From: an uncultured Dorea sp.
Lineage (GTDB): Bacteria > Bacillota > Clostridia > Lachnospirales > Lachnospiraceae
Length of the DNA: 64,000 nt
NCBI GenBank assembly: GCA_910577685.1
Contig: CAJTOH010000005.1
Coordinates: 62,001 to 126,000, forward strand
Reading direction: 5' to 3'
The position numbers and the translations under genes were made by a program. This document shows, one piece after another, positions 1 to 7,746 of this stretch. A model generated the notes under the pieces. That model saw nothing but the letters and a program-made list of their open reading frames with translations. It was not told the origin of the DNA and did not search any database. Every line of letters begins with the position of its first letter. The stretch's first letter is position 1.

Positions 1-235
1 TTTTAAGTCCCTTTTTCGCCATACATGAAATGTCTCGAAGTACAATATCTTTATCAAGAAAATATGGTTTATATCCTATATAATCCACTGCACAAAAAAT
101 ACATCTGTGATTGCAGGTACCGCTTGGCGAAATTTCTATCTCTATTGGGTAAATATTCTCTCCCTTAATCCATCTTGCCACAGTCTCCGGATGGTAGATT
201 AATTTATGAGAATCCATTCTGATATTTTCTGCCAT
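1..235 (-). CDS. radical SAM protein, N-terminal part only
   Basis: Only the first 78 codons are in the window; the gene continues past the left edge. Residues 41-48 read CNHRCIFC, the CX3CX2C signature that binds the [4Fe-4S] cluster of radical SAM enzymes, which cleave S-adenosylmethionine to start radical chemistry. The ATG at 235 is preceded by a GGGAGA ribosome binding site. It is the last visible gene of the minus-strand glycan operon, 42 bp after the FkbM methyltransferase gene, so a role in modifying the same glycan or a carrier is inferred. The substrate cannot be told from this fragment; a SPASM or B12 domain could still follow outside the window. Confidence 0.8.
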   Translation of the reverse strand, partial: MAENIRMDSHKLIYHPETVARWIKGENIYPIEIEISPSGTCNHRCIFCAVDYIGYKPYFLDKDIVLRDISCMAKKGLK

Positions 236-277
236 CTTCTCTCCCTTTCATTTCTAAAATATTTATCTATCCATACC

Positions 278-1387
278 TCAACAGCAAGGTACTGCGTACA
301 GTACTGTTTCTCCGTAAATCAGTGCATGTTGTCGGATATAGTAATTATATCCCTTCACATTATCAAGTAAAAACTGCATAATTCGGTAATAATCTTCTGC
401 ACAATGATAAATTGAAATTGCAAGTAAGGGATGATCTCTCCGGATTGTCTGAATTCCCCCTCGTATTGCTCTCATTTCCGCACCTTCAATATCCATCTTA
501 ATTAGATCAACATGTATATCCTGAAAATAATGGTCAATGGTATCTACCATACAAACCCTTTCATCATTTGTTCCTTCTGCGATCTTAGAACCGGCGCCAT
601 TCCCTGTTATGGAAAATTCATCCTTTTCATCCCAAAGTCCCAGATTTTCACAGATGCAGTTAAGCTTTTTAGGCAGCGTTGCTTTACTAAGATTTCCTCT
701 AAGCTTATCAAAGTTCATTTTTTCCAATTCAAAACAATACCAGTCTTTTACATTTAACCCTGAGCTGATAATTGCCCGTAACAGCTCGCCTTCATAAGCG
801 CCTGCATCAATTAACGATATCTCCCTGTCTTTAAAATATTCTCTTACTTCTTTTGTAAAATAACATTCTTCTTCCGTACAAATATCAACAAGCTTATTAA
901 TATCTTTTGTTTTATAGTATTGATAAACCCCATCAAAGACATTTTTCGATTCTTCATCTGCCAAATACTTCTTTAACTTGTCTGTATTCTCCTTGTATCG
1001 CCTTAACCTTTCGCCCTCACAATATTTATCAATAACAACATCCTGCTGATTTAAAAGCTCCGTATACCACTCATACATTTCCCATATTATGATATTAGAA
1101 ATATCTATAAGTTTATTTAAAATCTGTTTCCCATAAATTGATGTCAGTATCACATTGGCAGATACTTCGTCTTTACACATATCTCTAAATTCTTCATAAG
1201 AAATCACTTCAAATGACTCTACCTTCGTTCCAATTTTAGAACTGTCATCATCTATCAGCGCTTTGATAGTGATACCTGAATCCTTCAAAGTATTCAGACA
1301 TACCTTCGCCGTATATCCGGCTCCATACAGGTAAACCCGATGCTTCTTTATTTCCTCCGGAATATTGCCTTTCTCCAGCTTTTTCAT
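278..1387 (-). CDS. FkbM-family SAM-dependent methyltransferase with N-terminal Rossmann-like domain
   Basis: The 369-aa protein has two parts. The N-terminus contains VYLYGAGYTAKVCL, a glycine-rich Rossmann-type loop seen in nucleotide-sugar or PglD-like domains that often precede FkbM domains. The C-terminal half carries DAGAYEGE and the FkbM hallmark LIKMDIEGAEMRAIRGG, which binds SAM and places the methyl-transfer site. FkbM proteins O-methylate sugars or lipid-linked glycans. I chose the ATG at 1387 because GGAGGAG lies directly upstream; an in-frame ATG at 1399 lies before that site. It sits downstream of the heptose-type enzymes with about 160 bp between them, so it probably methylates a residue of the same surface glycan. 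The acceptor is unknown. Confidence 0.85.
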   Translation of the reverse strand: MKKLEKGNIPEEIKKHRVYLYGAGYTAKVCLNTLKDSGITIKALIDDDSSKIGTKVESFEVISYEEFRDMCKDEVSANVILTSIYGKQILNKLIDISNIIIWEMYEWYTELLNQQDVVIDKYCEGERLRRYKENTDKLKKYLADEESKNVFDGVYQYYKTKDINKLVDICTEEECYFTKEVREYFKDREISLIDAGAYEGELLRAIISSGLNVKDWYCFELEKMNFDKLRGNLSKATLPKKLNCICENLGLWDEKDEFSITGNGAGSKIAEGTNDERVCMVDTIDHYFQDIHVDLIKMDIEGAEMRAIRGGIQTIRRDHPLLAISIYHCAEDYYRIMQFLLDNVKGYNYYIRQHALIYGETVLYAVPCC

Positions 1388-1548
1388 ATTCTCCTCCATA
1401 AAATATACAAATTAAAAATCCGATGTAAAATAGGCGATTCCATCCTTTACATCAGATTCTTAACTTCAACTTTACTGCAAAATAAGCGCTTTTTCCAAGT
1501 ATACTCTGATGCAAAGTATGACATTGTCAAGGTTCTGTAATTTTAAAT

Positions 1549-3105
1549 CTAAATATTCAGCAATGTCCCCGCATATTTTAGTACATTTACTTTCTCCACC
1601 GATTCCTTATTTCCCACAATATTTGCTCCTAGCGCACCTGCAATATTTCCCATGAAAGTTCCTAGCTCCGCAGGAGCCCCTGCGGCTTGATAAAGCCCTG
1701 CTACCGAATAAAATGCATCGCCTGCACCGATCGTATCTTTTACATTCAGGGTAAAAGCCGGACATTTATAAATACAGTCTCCTGCTATCCCGTAAGCCCC
1801 TTCTGATCCCCGTGTCAGCCATCCGTTCCCCCCTAAATGATTCGCCAGTTTTTTCAATGCCGCCTGTTCATCAATCAAATACGCCGGATATGCAAGCTTT
1901 AGTTCTTTCTGATCTAACGTAAAGGCGTCCGCCCTGTTATACTTTGTAATGATATTCAATCCGTAATTACTCGAATTTGTCTGGCAGTTTAAGACCAGAT
2001 ATTTTGCTTTTTCTTGTATCAACCCGCGAGCTTTTTCATCAACCAGCCCATGTCCAAAATCACAGAGGAATACTACATCCGACTCCTTTAGCTTATCTTC
2101 CAGATCCTTATAAAACGTTTCCTTTACCTCCGTCTCATACCCCATCGGATCCGGAATATTACTGACAGAAAAAATTTTCCTGTATTCTTCTCTTTTCGCA
2201 TTTCTTGTAAGATACCGATGCTTTACGATCGTTGGAAATTTTCCGCTGTAAGTCAGCTTAAGCCGCATTTTATCCGTTATCTCATCCATGAATTTTAGCC
2301 GGACAGAATCTTCGCTCCCGACAATAGACATCAATGTTACATTTTCCGTAAAGCTTGACAAGTGCCTTGCGACCGCAGCCGCACCTCCAAGATACTCTTC
2401 CGAATAACCCAGTCGTGTCGAATACCCCATATCTTTGCTCATCAGCCCCTGCATATTGCAATATGTATATTTGTCAATGATTACATCTCCGACCACAAGC
2501 ACCCGGAACTTTTCTGCTTTTTTCGTGTACTTCCTGATATCGTACATAGAATAATTCTTAACAAACTGCTCCATATACTTCATCACATCTTCCGGCAATG
2601 CAGAAAGTACGGTATTAATTAATTTGGTTGAGCTAAAAACATCTCCCGCCGTATATGCAATTTTACCTCCGTGACGCTCAACGAGCTCTCGCTCCGGCGT
2701 TATATTACCCGTAATGTCATCGTCCTCTGCCGCATACTCCTGCCCCTTAATATAAAGATCCGGTTCCACGCTCTCTACAATGTCATTTACCGTATAACAT
2801 TCCGAGAGCATCACATAATCAATACATTCCAACGCGCTCAAAAAATTCAGCCGCATATCATCATTAAAATAAGGTCGTCCCGGGCCTTTTCGAACATATT
2901 CAGCCGCCGTAATGGACACAACAAGAATATCCGTCATCGCTTTTGCCTGCTGCAGATGGATGAGATGTCCCGGATGTACCAAATCAAACACACCGTGACA
3001 GAGAGCAATGGTCTTTCCTTCTTTTTTTAGCTTTGGCCTTAACGCTTCCTTAAATTCCTTTTTGCTAATTATCTTTCCCATTTTTGAATCAGCCTCTTTT
3101 ATCAC
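1549..3105 (-). CDS. bifunctional heptose-type nucleotidyltransferase/PfkB kinase, reversed HldE-like order
   Basis: This 518-aa protein joins a nucleotidyltransferase domain (about residues 30-160, with GVFDLVHPGHLIHL holding the HxGH motif) to a PfkB/ribokinase-type kinase domain (about 195-515, with a GGAAAVA sugar-binding segment and the catalytic GAGD motif in TIGAGDAF). These are the two activities of HldE, which makes activated D-glycero-manno-heptose. In Escherichia coli HldE the kinase comes first; here the order is reversed. The neighbouring GmhB-like phosphatase supports a heptose route: phosphorylation, 1,7-bisphosphate dephosphorylation, then nucleotidyl transfer. The GTG start at 3105 lies 3 bp after the epimerase stop; an ATG at 3081 with AGAGG upstream is an alternative. 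The exact sugar and nucleotide are not proven. Confidence 0.85.
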   Translation of the reverse strand: MIKEADSKMGKIISKKEFKEALRPKLKKEGKTIALCHGVFDLVHPGHLIHLQQAKAMTDILVVSITAAEYVRKGPGRPYFNDDMRLNFLSALECIDYVMLSECYTVNDIVESVEPDLYIKGQEYAAEDDDITGNITPERELVERHGGKIAYTAGDVFSSTKLINTVLSALPEDVMKYMEQFVKNYSMYDIRKYTKKAEKFRVLVVGDVIIDKYTYCNMQGLMSKDMGYSTRLGYSEEYLGGAAAVARHLSSFTENVTLMSIVGSEDSVRLKFMDEITDKMRLKLTYSGKFPTIVKHRYLTRNAKREEYRKIFSVSNIPDPMGYETEVKETFYKDLEDKLKESDVVFLCDFGHGLVDEKARGLIQEKAKYLVLNCQTNSSNYGLNIITKYNRADAFTLDQKELKLAYPAYLIDEQAALKKLANHLGGNGWLTRGSEGAYGIAGDCIYKCPAFTLNVKDTIGAGDAFYSVAGLYQAAGAPAELGTFMGNIAGALGANIVGNKESVEKVNVLKYAGTLLNI

Positions 3106-3108
3106 AAT

Positions 3109-4095
3109 TTATCTTCCAAGATATTTAAACCAATCTTCTGTCGCCTCGCCGATGCTGTCCGGGGTCCATACGGGTGCTTCCCGCCAATAGTCAATATTGT
3201 CAAGAACCTTTTGCACGCCATCCTCAAACGAAACTCTGGCCTTCCATCCCAGAACACTTTCTATCTTCGACGTTTCCGCAAAAGTACAGTCCGGTTCACC
3301 CGGACGCTTGGGAATATGAGTAATCTCTCCCCCCAACAATTCACATAACCTATTAACAGAATACGTCCCGCCGCTTCCCACATTAAAAGTTTCCTGAGCC
3401 ACCTCCGATACGGCCGCTGTATAAAACGCATCTGCAATATCTGTCACATAAGTAAAATCTCTGGTTTGATTTCCATCCCCCACCACAGTAAAGGGCTTTC
3501 CCGCCAGTTTCTGTGCCAAAAACACTCCAAAAACAGCTCCATACGTACCAGAAGTTCTTGATCTGGTCCCGTATACGTTAAACAGCCTTAAAGTTACAAC
3601 CGGAAGCCCATAAACCTGTCCCCAATGCAGAACCGTTTCTTCTCCCAGCCGTTTCGTTAAAGCATATGGATACTGAGGACGAATTTCCGCCGTTTCTTTT
3701 GTCGGATATTCCTCCGGGATACCATAACAGGATGAAGAGGCCGCATAAACCAACTTTTTAATCCCCGCATTTTTCGCGCACTCTGCCACATTAAAAGTTC
3801 CCAATACATTAGAAGAATAATAGTCCCACGGTCTTTGAATAGACGGTACGATATCAGCAAGAGCCGCAAAATGGAAAACATAATCCACCCCATCAAATAC
3901 CGGCCTTATCTCTTCTTGATTTCTGATATCCATATGATATATTTTCAGATTCGGATTGTTTTTCTGATGCGCCAAATTTTCGGGCCGTCCGGTCGTCCAA
4001 TTATCAATTACCCTGACACTATGCCCCTCTGCTAACAATCGATCTACCATATGCGAACCTATAAACCCGCACCCGCCTGTAACTAATGAAATCAT
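3109..4095 (-). CDS. NAD-dependent nucleotide-sugar epimerase/dehydratase (extended SDR)
   Basis: The 328-aa protein starts with TGGCGFIGSHMVD, the GxxGxxG loop that binds NAD(P), and has the SDR catalytic set: SSSCYG in the middle and YPYALTK as the YxxxK motif. Length and motifs match extended short-chain dehydrogenases of the UDP-glucose 4-epimerase (GalE/WbpP-like) group, which alter sugar stereochemistry on nucleotide-activated sugars. It lies between the GmhB-like phosphatase and the kinase/nucleotidyltransferase with short gaps, so it is cotranscribed and may epimerise the activated heptose or a companion sugar of the glycan. A ribosome binding site AGGAGAGGAATAGG precedes the ATG. Which epimerisation it performs is not decided by sequence alone. 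Confidence 0.88.
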   Translation of the reverse strand: MISLVTGGCGFIGSHMVDRLLAEGHSVRVIDNWTTGRPENLAHQKNNPNLKIYHMDIRNQEEIRPVFDGVDYVFHFAALADIVPSIQRPWDYYSSNVLGTFNVAECAKNAGIKKLVYAASSSCYGIPEEYPTKETAEIRPQYPYALTKRLGEETVLHWGQVYGLPVVTLRLFNVYGTRSRTSGTYGAVFGVFLAQKLAGKPFTVVGDGNQTRDFTYVTDIADAFYTAAVSEVAQETFNVGSGGTYSVNRLCELLGGEITHIPKRPGEPDCTFAETSKIESVLGWKARVSFEDGVQKVLDNIDYWREAPVWTPDSIGEATEDWFKYLGR

Positions 4096-4121
4096 TCCTA
4101 TTCCTCTCCTGATTAAAATAT

Positions 4122-4661
4122 TTACAAAATTTGTACAACCTCTCTCAAATCATTCAAGATATAATCTGGCCGCACTTTTTCTTCCATATATGCTGTTCCG
4201 TATCCGGATTCTAATAAAACTGTCTTAATTCCTATATTTTGACCTGTTCTGATATCACTCGACCGGTCTCCTATCATGTAAGAATTTCTCATATCAATCA
4301 TGAAATCTCTGCAAGCCCTTTCCAGCAATCCAATACCAGGCTTTCTGCACCGGCATACTTTTGAATAAACCGACACTTTTCCTTCCGGATGATGAGGACA
4401 ATAATAAACCATATCCACCCCGGTCTCCCGTATCAGGCGATCATGAATTTTTTCCAAAGTTTCTTCTGAAAATAATCCTCTCGCCACTCCGCTTTGATTT
4501 GTAATTACAATCGCGAAATATCCTTTTTCTTTAATTTTCCTGACACACTCTGCCGCATACGGGAATATAACCAAGTCCTTTTCCGAGCAAATATACCCTT
4601 TCTCTTCTGTTAAAACACCGTCTCTGTCAAGAAATACTGCCGGCTTTTCTTTCTTTTGCAT
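4122..4661 (-). CDS. gmhB: D,D-heptose 1,7-bisphosphate phosphatase-like HAD hydrolase
   Basis: The 179-aa protein is a histidinol-phosphate phosphatase-type HAD enzyme. FLDRDGVL is motif I with the nucleophile and acid/base Asp, ITNQSGVARG is motif II, and MIGDRSSDI is motif IV. A zinc knuckle is formed by CPHHPEG and CRCRKP, as in GmhB, which removes the 7-phosphate of heptose 1,7-bisphosphate. It is the first gene of the glycan operon and is followed 26 bp later by the epimerase. The ATG at 4661 has AAGGAAAG eight bases upstream and is preferred to an in-frame TTG at 4667. The isomerase GmhA that would complete the pathway is not in the window. Confidence 0.87.
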   Translation of the reverse strand: MQKKEKPAVFLDRDGVLTEEKGYICSEKDLVIFPYAAECVRKIKEKGYFAIVITNQSGVARGLFSEETLEKIHDRLIRETGVDMVYYCPHHPEGKVSVYSKVCRCRKPGIGLLERACRDFMIDMRNSYMIGDRSSDIRTGQNIGIKTVLLESGYGTAYMEEKVRPDYILNDLREVVQIL

Positions 4662-4699
4662 GTTCAAAGCTTTCCTTAAAATTTAAATAAATATAATAC

Positions 4700-4731
4700 A
4701 TATACTTTATTGATTATTTAATAAAGTATAT
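4700..4731. promoter_or_regulatory. 12-bp-arm inverted repeat in the glycan operon leader
   Basis: A perfect inverted repeat has arms ATATACTTTATT (4700-4711) and AATAAAGTATAT (4720-4731) around an 8-base loop. It lies 39-70 bp upstream of the first glycan gene and directly after the structured RNA region. It contains only A-T pairs apart from one C-G pair per stem and no clear U-run follows, so a simple terminator is unlikely. It may be an operator on the operon promoter (a weak TTAAAT-17-TATTAT lies over it), the end hairpin of a former IS605-type element, or the 3' end of the RNA. The half-site ATACTTT also occurs in the palindromes at 6539 and 6677. Confidence 0.5.
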
Positions 4732-4735
4732 TGGT

Positions 4736-5035
4736 CACCCTATCCCTCGGATGATGCGGTCTATTCCGCTTCGCTCCCCGCTACGTCATGCTATGCCGCC
4801 AAACCACAGCTTAACGACCTTCCTGCGCACCCGCACAATCACTCCCGCATGTTCACAAGGTCTTGGCATACCCAATACGCAGACGCCAAAGCATCCGCCT
4901 TCTAATGCCGTAAATTTTTTTATATAGCAAGCGCCTTCGCCCGCCTTATCATGAACGTACCTTTTAGTCCTTAAAACTATCCGGGAATTTCCATAGTTCC
5001 TCAAACAGCCCGTTACGGTAAAATCCCGGCTCATC
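4736..5035 (-). ncRNA. candidate structured guide/omega-like RNA downstream of dead TnpB
   Basis: This stretch directly downstream of the TnpB-like gene is GC-richer than its flanks and folds on paper into a chain of stems (plus coordinates): 4981-4990 with 5020-5029 enclosing CCG/CGG at 5010-5018; 4927-4933 with 4938-4944; 4879-4886 with 4891-4898 inside GGCAT/ATGCC at 4865-4869/4905-4909; GACCTT/AAGGTC at 4816-4821/4857-4862; GCTATG/CACAGC at 4790-4810; GCGG/CCGC at 4756-4769; ATCC/GGAT at 4742-4752. A long-range TAAAGTAT/ATACTTTA pair (5067-5074 with 4722-4729) could close the whole. TnpB omega RNAs lie at this position, sense strand, 3' of the gene, with the guide at their 3' end. Exact ends and any guide are not known. 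Confidence 0.6.
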
Positions 5036-5118
5036 ACCAGAACTTATCTAAATGGTCATTCTTATGATACTTTAAATAAATAAGATATATAAACTAATAA
5101 AATTCTAACTTACCAGCC

Positions 5119-6432
5119 CTAATATAACACTCCATCCCCCTGCCCCCGCTTTTTCACATTGCGGGCAGTATTGGTTTTTTCCTCTTCCCGATACCCGCAA
5201 GCCGGACAAATGAATTCCCCTTCTACTTTTCTCCCAATCGCTCCGCACCTGCTACATTCATTACTAATATCTTTCCCAAGCACTTCCACGATTTCAACCG
5301 ACTGTTCCCTGCACTTCTGCTCCAGCCGTTTCCGGATATATCCTCTCTGCCACCGGGCAACGGAATAATTAATCTTCTTATTGTGTCCTCCAGCCTGCGG
5401 CTTCGGAAGCTTCACGATATAGATTGTCTTCGGCCTCTCTTTTTCAAGAAAATGGTTCAGCTCATGGTTAATATAACTATGAAGCTGTTCCTCCAGCCTC
5501 CGTTTCTTCCTGTAATACTTTTTCCGCCCCGGATTATCGTCTTTATTCTGTCTGTAAATGCCGGACTGCGTTCGCACCCAATCCGAATACTCTATCTGGT
5601 ATTCCCCAAGCTTCTCTCCATACCGATGTCCCTCTTCTGTTGTCAGCATTGTGTGGATTCCCACTGCCACGCCGACCTGATTGTGGTAATCCGCATGACT
5701 TCGGACGGAAACATTTACCGGAACCTTAATCTCAAGCCTGTGCTCCCGCGGATATAGCTTAATCTTGAGCTGACACTTATACTGATTGTTATCCGTCAAT
5801 GGTATAAAGACGCGTTTCCGCTTTTCTTTGATGGAAATATAGATCCCATGATCCGCATAGCGATATGCCCGCTCTGTTATAGAAAATATGTCAGCCGCGT
5901 CCGTGTGCAGCCTGACATGATACTTTCTCACTTGCCTGCACAGATAGCGGTGCATCTTTTCTGCGTCCACCTGTTCTGACAATTCCTGATACTGCCGCTT
6001 AATCTTCGCAGCCAGTTCTATCGGCCTTTGATTCAATACCGCCTCAAAAGCATTGCTGACTTTCAGGATAAATCGAAGATAATGCTTCTCCTCTTCCGTA
6101 AAGCTTTCATTCTTATTGACCAGCTTCACAATCTTTGTTTTTGTCCTCGACCACTGACTCTTGATATCTGACAATGCATCAAAGACGGCAAGATAGAAGT
6201 AAACAGCCGGCATACCTAACTTTTCCCGATATCCGCTTCCGGTCATCTCATTCTGTACGGTATATCCCGGGTAGATCTTCGATAGATTTCCTATTCCGCC
6301 AAACCGGACATACACGTAATTCTTTACTTTCCTGTAGTCCTGTGCGATATCCAGAAGCTTCTGCATATCCTCGCCTGAAATCAAATCTTTACTGTACTGA
6401 TGAACAGTCTTACATATTTTGTCCGACGGCAT
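5119..6432 (-). CDS. TnpB-family RNA-guided protein with an inactivated RuvC site (TldR-like)
   Basis: The 437-aa protein has the TnpB layout: an N-terminal wedge/recognition region, a RuvC core, and a zinc ribbon CSRC...CPAC (residues 393-412). In active TnpB the RuvC residues sit in GIDLG, a VxEDL strand and RDxNAA. Here they read GVAVG (D to A at 256), IYIVKL (E to V at 340) and EKTNTA (D to K at 419), so all three catalytic acids are lost while the frame stays open and the zinc ribbon is intact. Nuclease-dead TnpB proteins (TldRs) are known RNA-guided repressors. No TnpA transposase is nearby. The ATG at 6432 has GAGGG seven bases upstream; a TTG at 6516 is less likely. Target and function are inference. 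Confidence 0.82.
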   Translation of the reverse strand: MPSDKICKTVHQYSKDLISGEDMQKLLDIAQDYRKVKNYVYVRFGGIGNLSKIYPGYTVQNEMTGSGYREKLGMPAVYFYLAVFDALSDIKSQWSRTKTKIVKLVNKNESFTEEEKHYLRFILKVSNAFEAVLNQRPIELAAKIKRQYQELSEQVDAEKMHRYLCRQVRKYHVRLHTDAADIFSITERAYRYADHGIYISIKEKRKRVFIPLTDNNQYKCQLKIKLYPREHRLEIKVPVNVSVRSHADYHNQVGVAVGIHTMLTTEEGHRYGEKLGEYQIEYSDWVRTQSGIYRQNKDDNPGRKKYYRKKRRLEEQLHSYINHELNHFLEKERPKTIYIVKLPKPQAGGHNKKINYSVARWQRGYIRKRLEQKCREQSVEIVEVLGKDISNECSRCGAIGRKVEGEFICPACGYREEEKTNTARNVKKRGQGDGVLY

Positions 6433-6538
6433 TTTTACACCCTCATCCGAATGATAATTACGGACGTATCTATAGGACACGCTCCCTTTGCAGCAGCAAA
6501 AACTATCAGAATACAAATATTAATTATTAAAAGGCACT

Positions 6539-6560
6539 ACGGAAAAGTATACTTTTTCGT
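6539..6560. promoter_or_regulatory. near-perfect 22-bp palindrome, copy 1
   Basis: This palindrome centres on AGTATACT and is flanked by ACG and CGT; only one base pair (G against T at the fourth position) breaks the symmetry, and it extends one more pair to T6538/A6561. It lies about 105 bp upstream of the dead-TnpB start codon and overlaps TATACT, a possible -10 hexamer for that gene. It is probably an operator for a dimeric regulator. The regulator is not identified. Confidence 0.6.
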
Positions 6561-6676
6561 AATGAGAAATCTGCTGCAAATTCTTAATCATTCTAATATA
6601 CTATCGACAATAAGTCAATAAACTTAATCCTCTTTTTTTGTAATATATGTCTAAAAATTTTCCCATGGAAAATATT

Positions 6677-6698
6677 ACGAAAAAGTATACTTTTTCGT
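6677..6698. promoter_or_regulatory. perfect 22-bp palindrome, copy 2
   Basis: The 22 bases are a perfect inverted repeat with core GAAAAAGTATACTTTTTC, identical to the copy at 6539 except for one base. The two centres are 138 bp apart in an AT-rich gene-free stretch between the dead-TnpB gene and the Tad operon terminator. Two copies of such a long palindrome point to a protein-binding operator pair, perhaps with looping, rather than chance. A TldR-type autoregulatory target is a further possibility. Confidence 0.6.
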
Positions 6699-6863
6699 GA
6701 TATTTTTATCAGTTCCTTACATTAGCTCTTTTGATTATCTTCTTTTAATCCGTTTTCTTTCATTACCTTTTTTTATTAACTTCTTTTAATCAGCTTCTTT
6801 ATCCTATGTTATGTACTTTTCCGAAATTTACTTACCCCGCTCCTTCAGAATGATTTAACAGCA
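6699..6863. other. gene-free AT-rich stretch with a short direct repeat
   Basis: Between palindrome copy 2 and the Tad operon terminator no gene is visible. The only structure seen is the 12-mer CTTCTTTTAATC, present at 6739-6750 and again at 6780-6791, in pyrimidine-rich plus-strand DNA. It may be remnant or promoter-type sequence; nothing supports a function. Confidence 0.4.
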
Positions 6864-6891
6864 ATAAAAAAACAGCCACAGCTGCCGACTC
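6864..6891 (-). terminator. intrinsic terminator of the Tad operon
   Basis: On the minus strand, 26 bp after the PP2C stop codon, CAGC-TGTG-GCTG forms a short stem (five pairs with a G-U) followed at once by a run of seven T residues. It fits the end of the long pilus operon. Confidence 0.55.
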
Positions 6892-6916
6892 CAACCATGA
6901 CCGTTGCCAAACCGAT

Positions 6917-7732
6917 TCACTTATCCCTGTCTAATCCAGTATGCGTTTCCCTCCCTTTCTCTCCCATCCCTTTCATACTACGAAGCAAAATCACCGACAG
7001 ATTATCTCTCTCCCCTCTCTCCATAACCACCTCAGCGATCCTCCCTCCCCGGCTTCTCATTACCTTTTCATCCACCATTTCCTCCGGAGCAAACGCCTCC
7101 CGCAGCTCCTGTTCACTGACCTTATGCCGAAACCCGTCGGTACACAACAGATAAACCGCCTCCGCCTTCACGTCCCCGCTGTGATACGCCGGCCGGAGAG
7201 TCTGAGAGGCTCCCACTCCCTGCAGTAAAATATGTTCCCCCGCCTTCACGCCGGCCGTCCCCGGTTCCCCGTCCCTTCTCCTTAGCTCCCCTTGAACCTG
7301 ATCCCTCGTCAACTGCCTGATCTGCTCCTTTATCTCATAAATCCGGCAATCTCCCACATGGGCAATATAAAAACGCTCCTCCCACAAAAGCATCGCCGTA
7401 GCCGTCGTCCCGATCCGTATCCCCCGAATCCGGCCATACTCTCTTATTTTCTGATGAACCTTCTGAAAAAGCGTTTCCCATGAATCATATAATTCATCTT
7501 CAAACTCTTCCTGATCTGCCAGATCTTGAAAATCTTCGCGAAACCATAAATCAAATGCCCGAATCACCTCAGCGCTTGCCGTTTCTCCACATTCCAAACC
7601 GCCCATCCCGTCGCAGATTACCGCAAGAACGGCCTCCTTTCCCCGATACCGTTCCCTATTAACCAACAGTGCATCCTGATTGACCTCCTTTATCCTCCCC
7701 TTATTCGTATAGCATGCTAGTAAAAACTTCAT
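6917..7732 (-). CDS. PP2C-family Ser/Thr protein phosphatase
   Basis: The protein (271 aa from the ATG at 7732) shows the PP2C metal-binding and core motifs in order: NQDALL, CDGMGG, GTTATAML, HVGDCRIY, LLCTDGF and RDNLSV. PP2C enzymes remove phosphate from Ser/Thr residues and oppose Hanks-type kinases. It is the last gene of the Tad operon, immediately after an FHA-domain gene, and a Ser/Thr kinase gene lies at 19933-22920, so kinase, phosphatase and phospho-reader are all present. The ATG at 7732 is chosen because GGAAGGA lies upstream; an ATG at 7747 overlapping the previous stop is the alternative. Confidence 0.93.
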   Translation of the reverse strand: MKFLLACYTNKGRIKEVNQDALLVNRERYRGKEAVLAVICDGMGGLECGETASAEVIRAFDLWFREDFQDLADQEEFEDELYDSWETLFQKVHQKIREYGRIRGIRIGTTATAMLLWEERFYIAHVGDCRIYEIKEQIRQLTRDQVQGELRRRDGEPGTAGVKAGEHILLQGVGASQTLRPAYHSGDVKAEAVYLLCTDGFRHKVSEQELREAFAPEEMVDEKVMRSRGGRIAEVVMERGERDNLSVILLRSMKGMGEKGRETHTGLDRDK

Positions 7733-7746
7733 CACAAATCCTTCCA

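Noticed and set aside
4786..5037. 83-codon minus-strand ORF inside the structured RNA region
   Set aside because: It has no good ribosome binding site, odd composition (Cys/Gly/Arg-rich) and lies over many paired stems; it is better explained as non-coding RNA.
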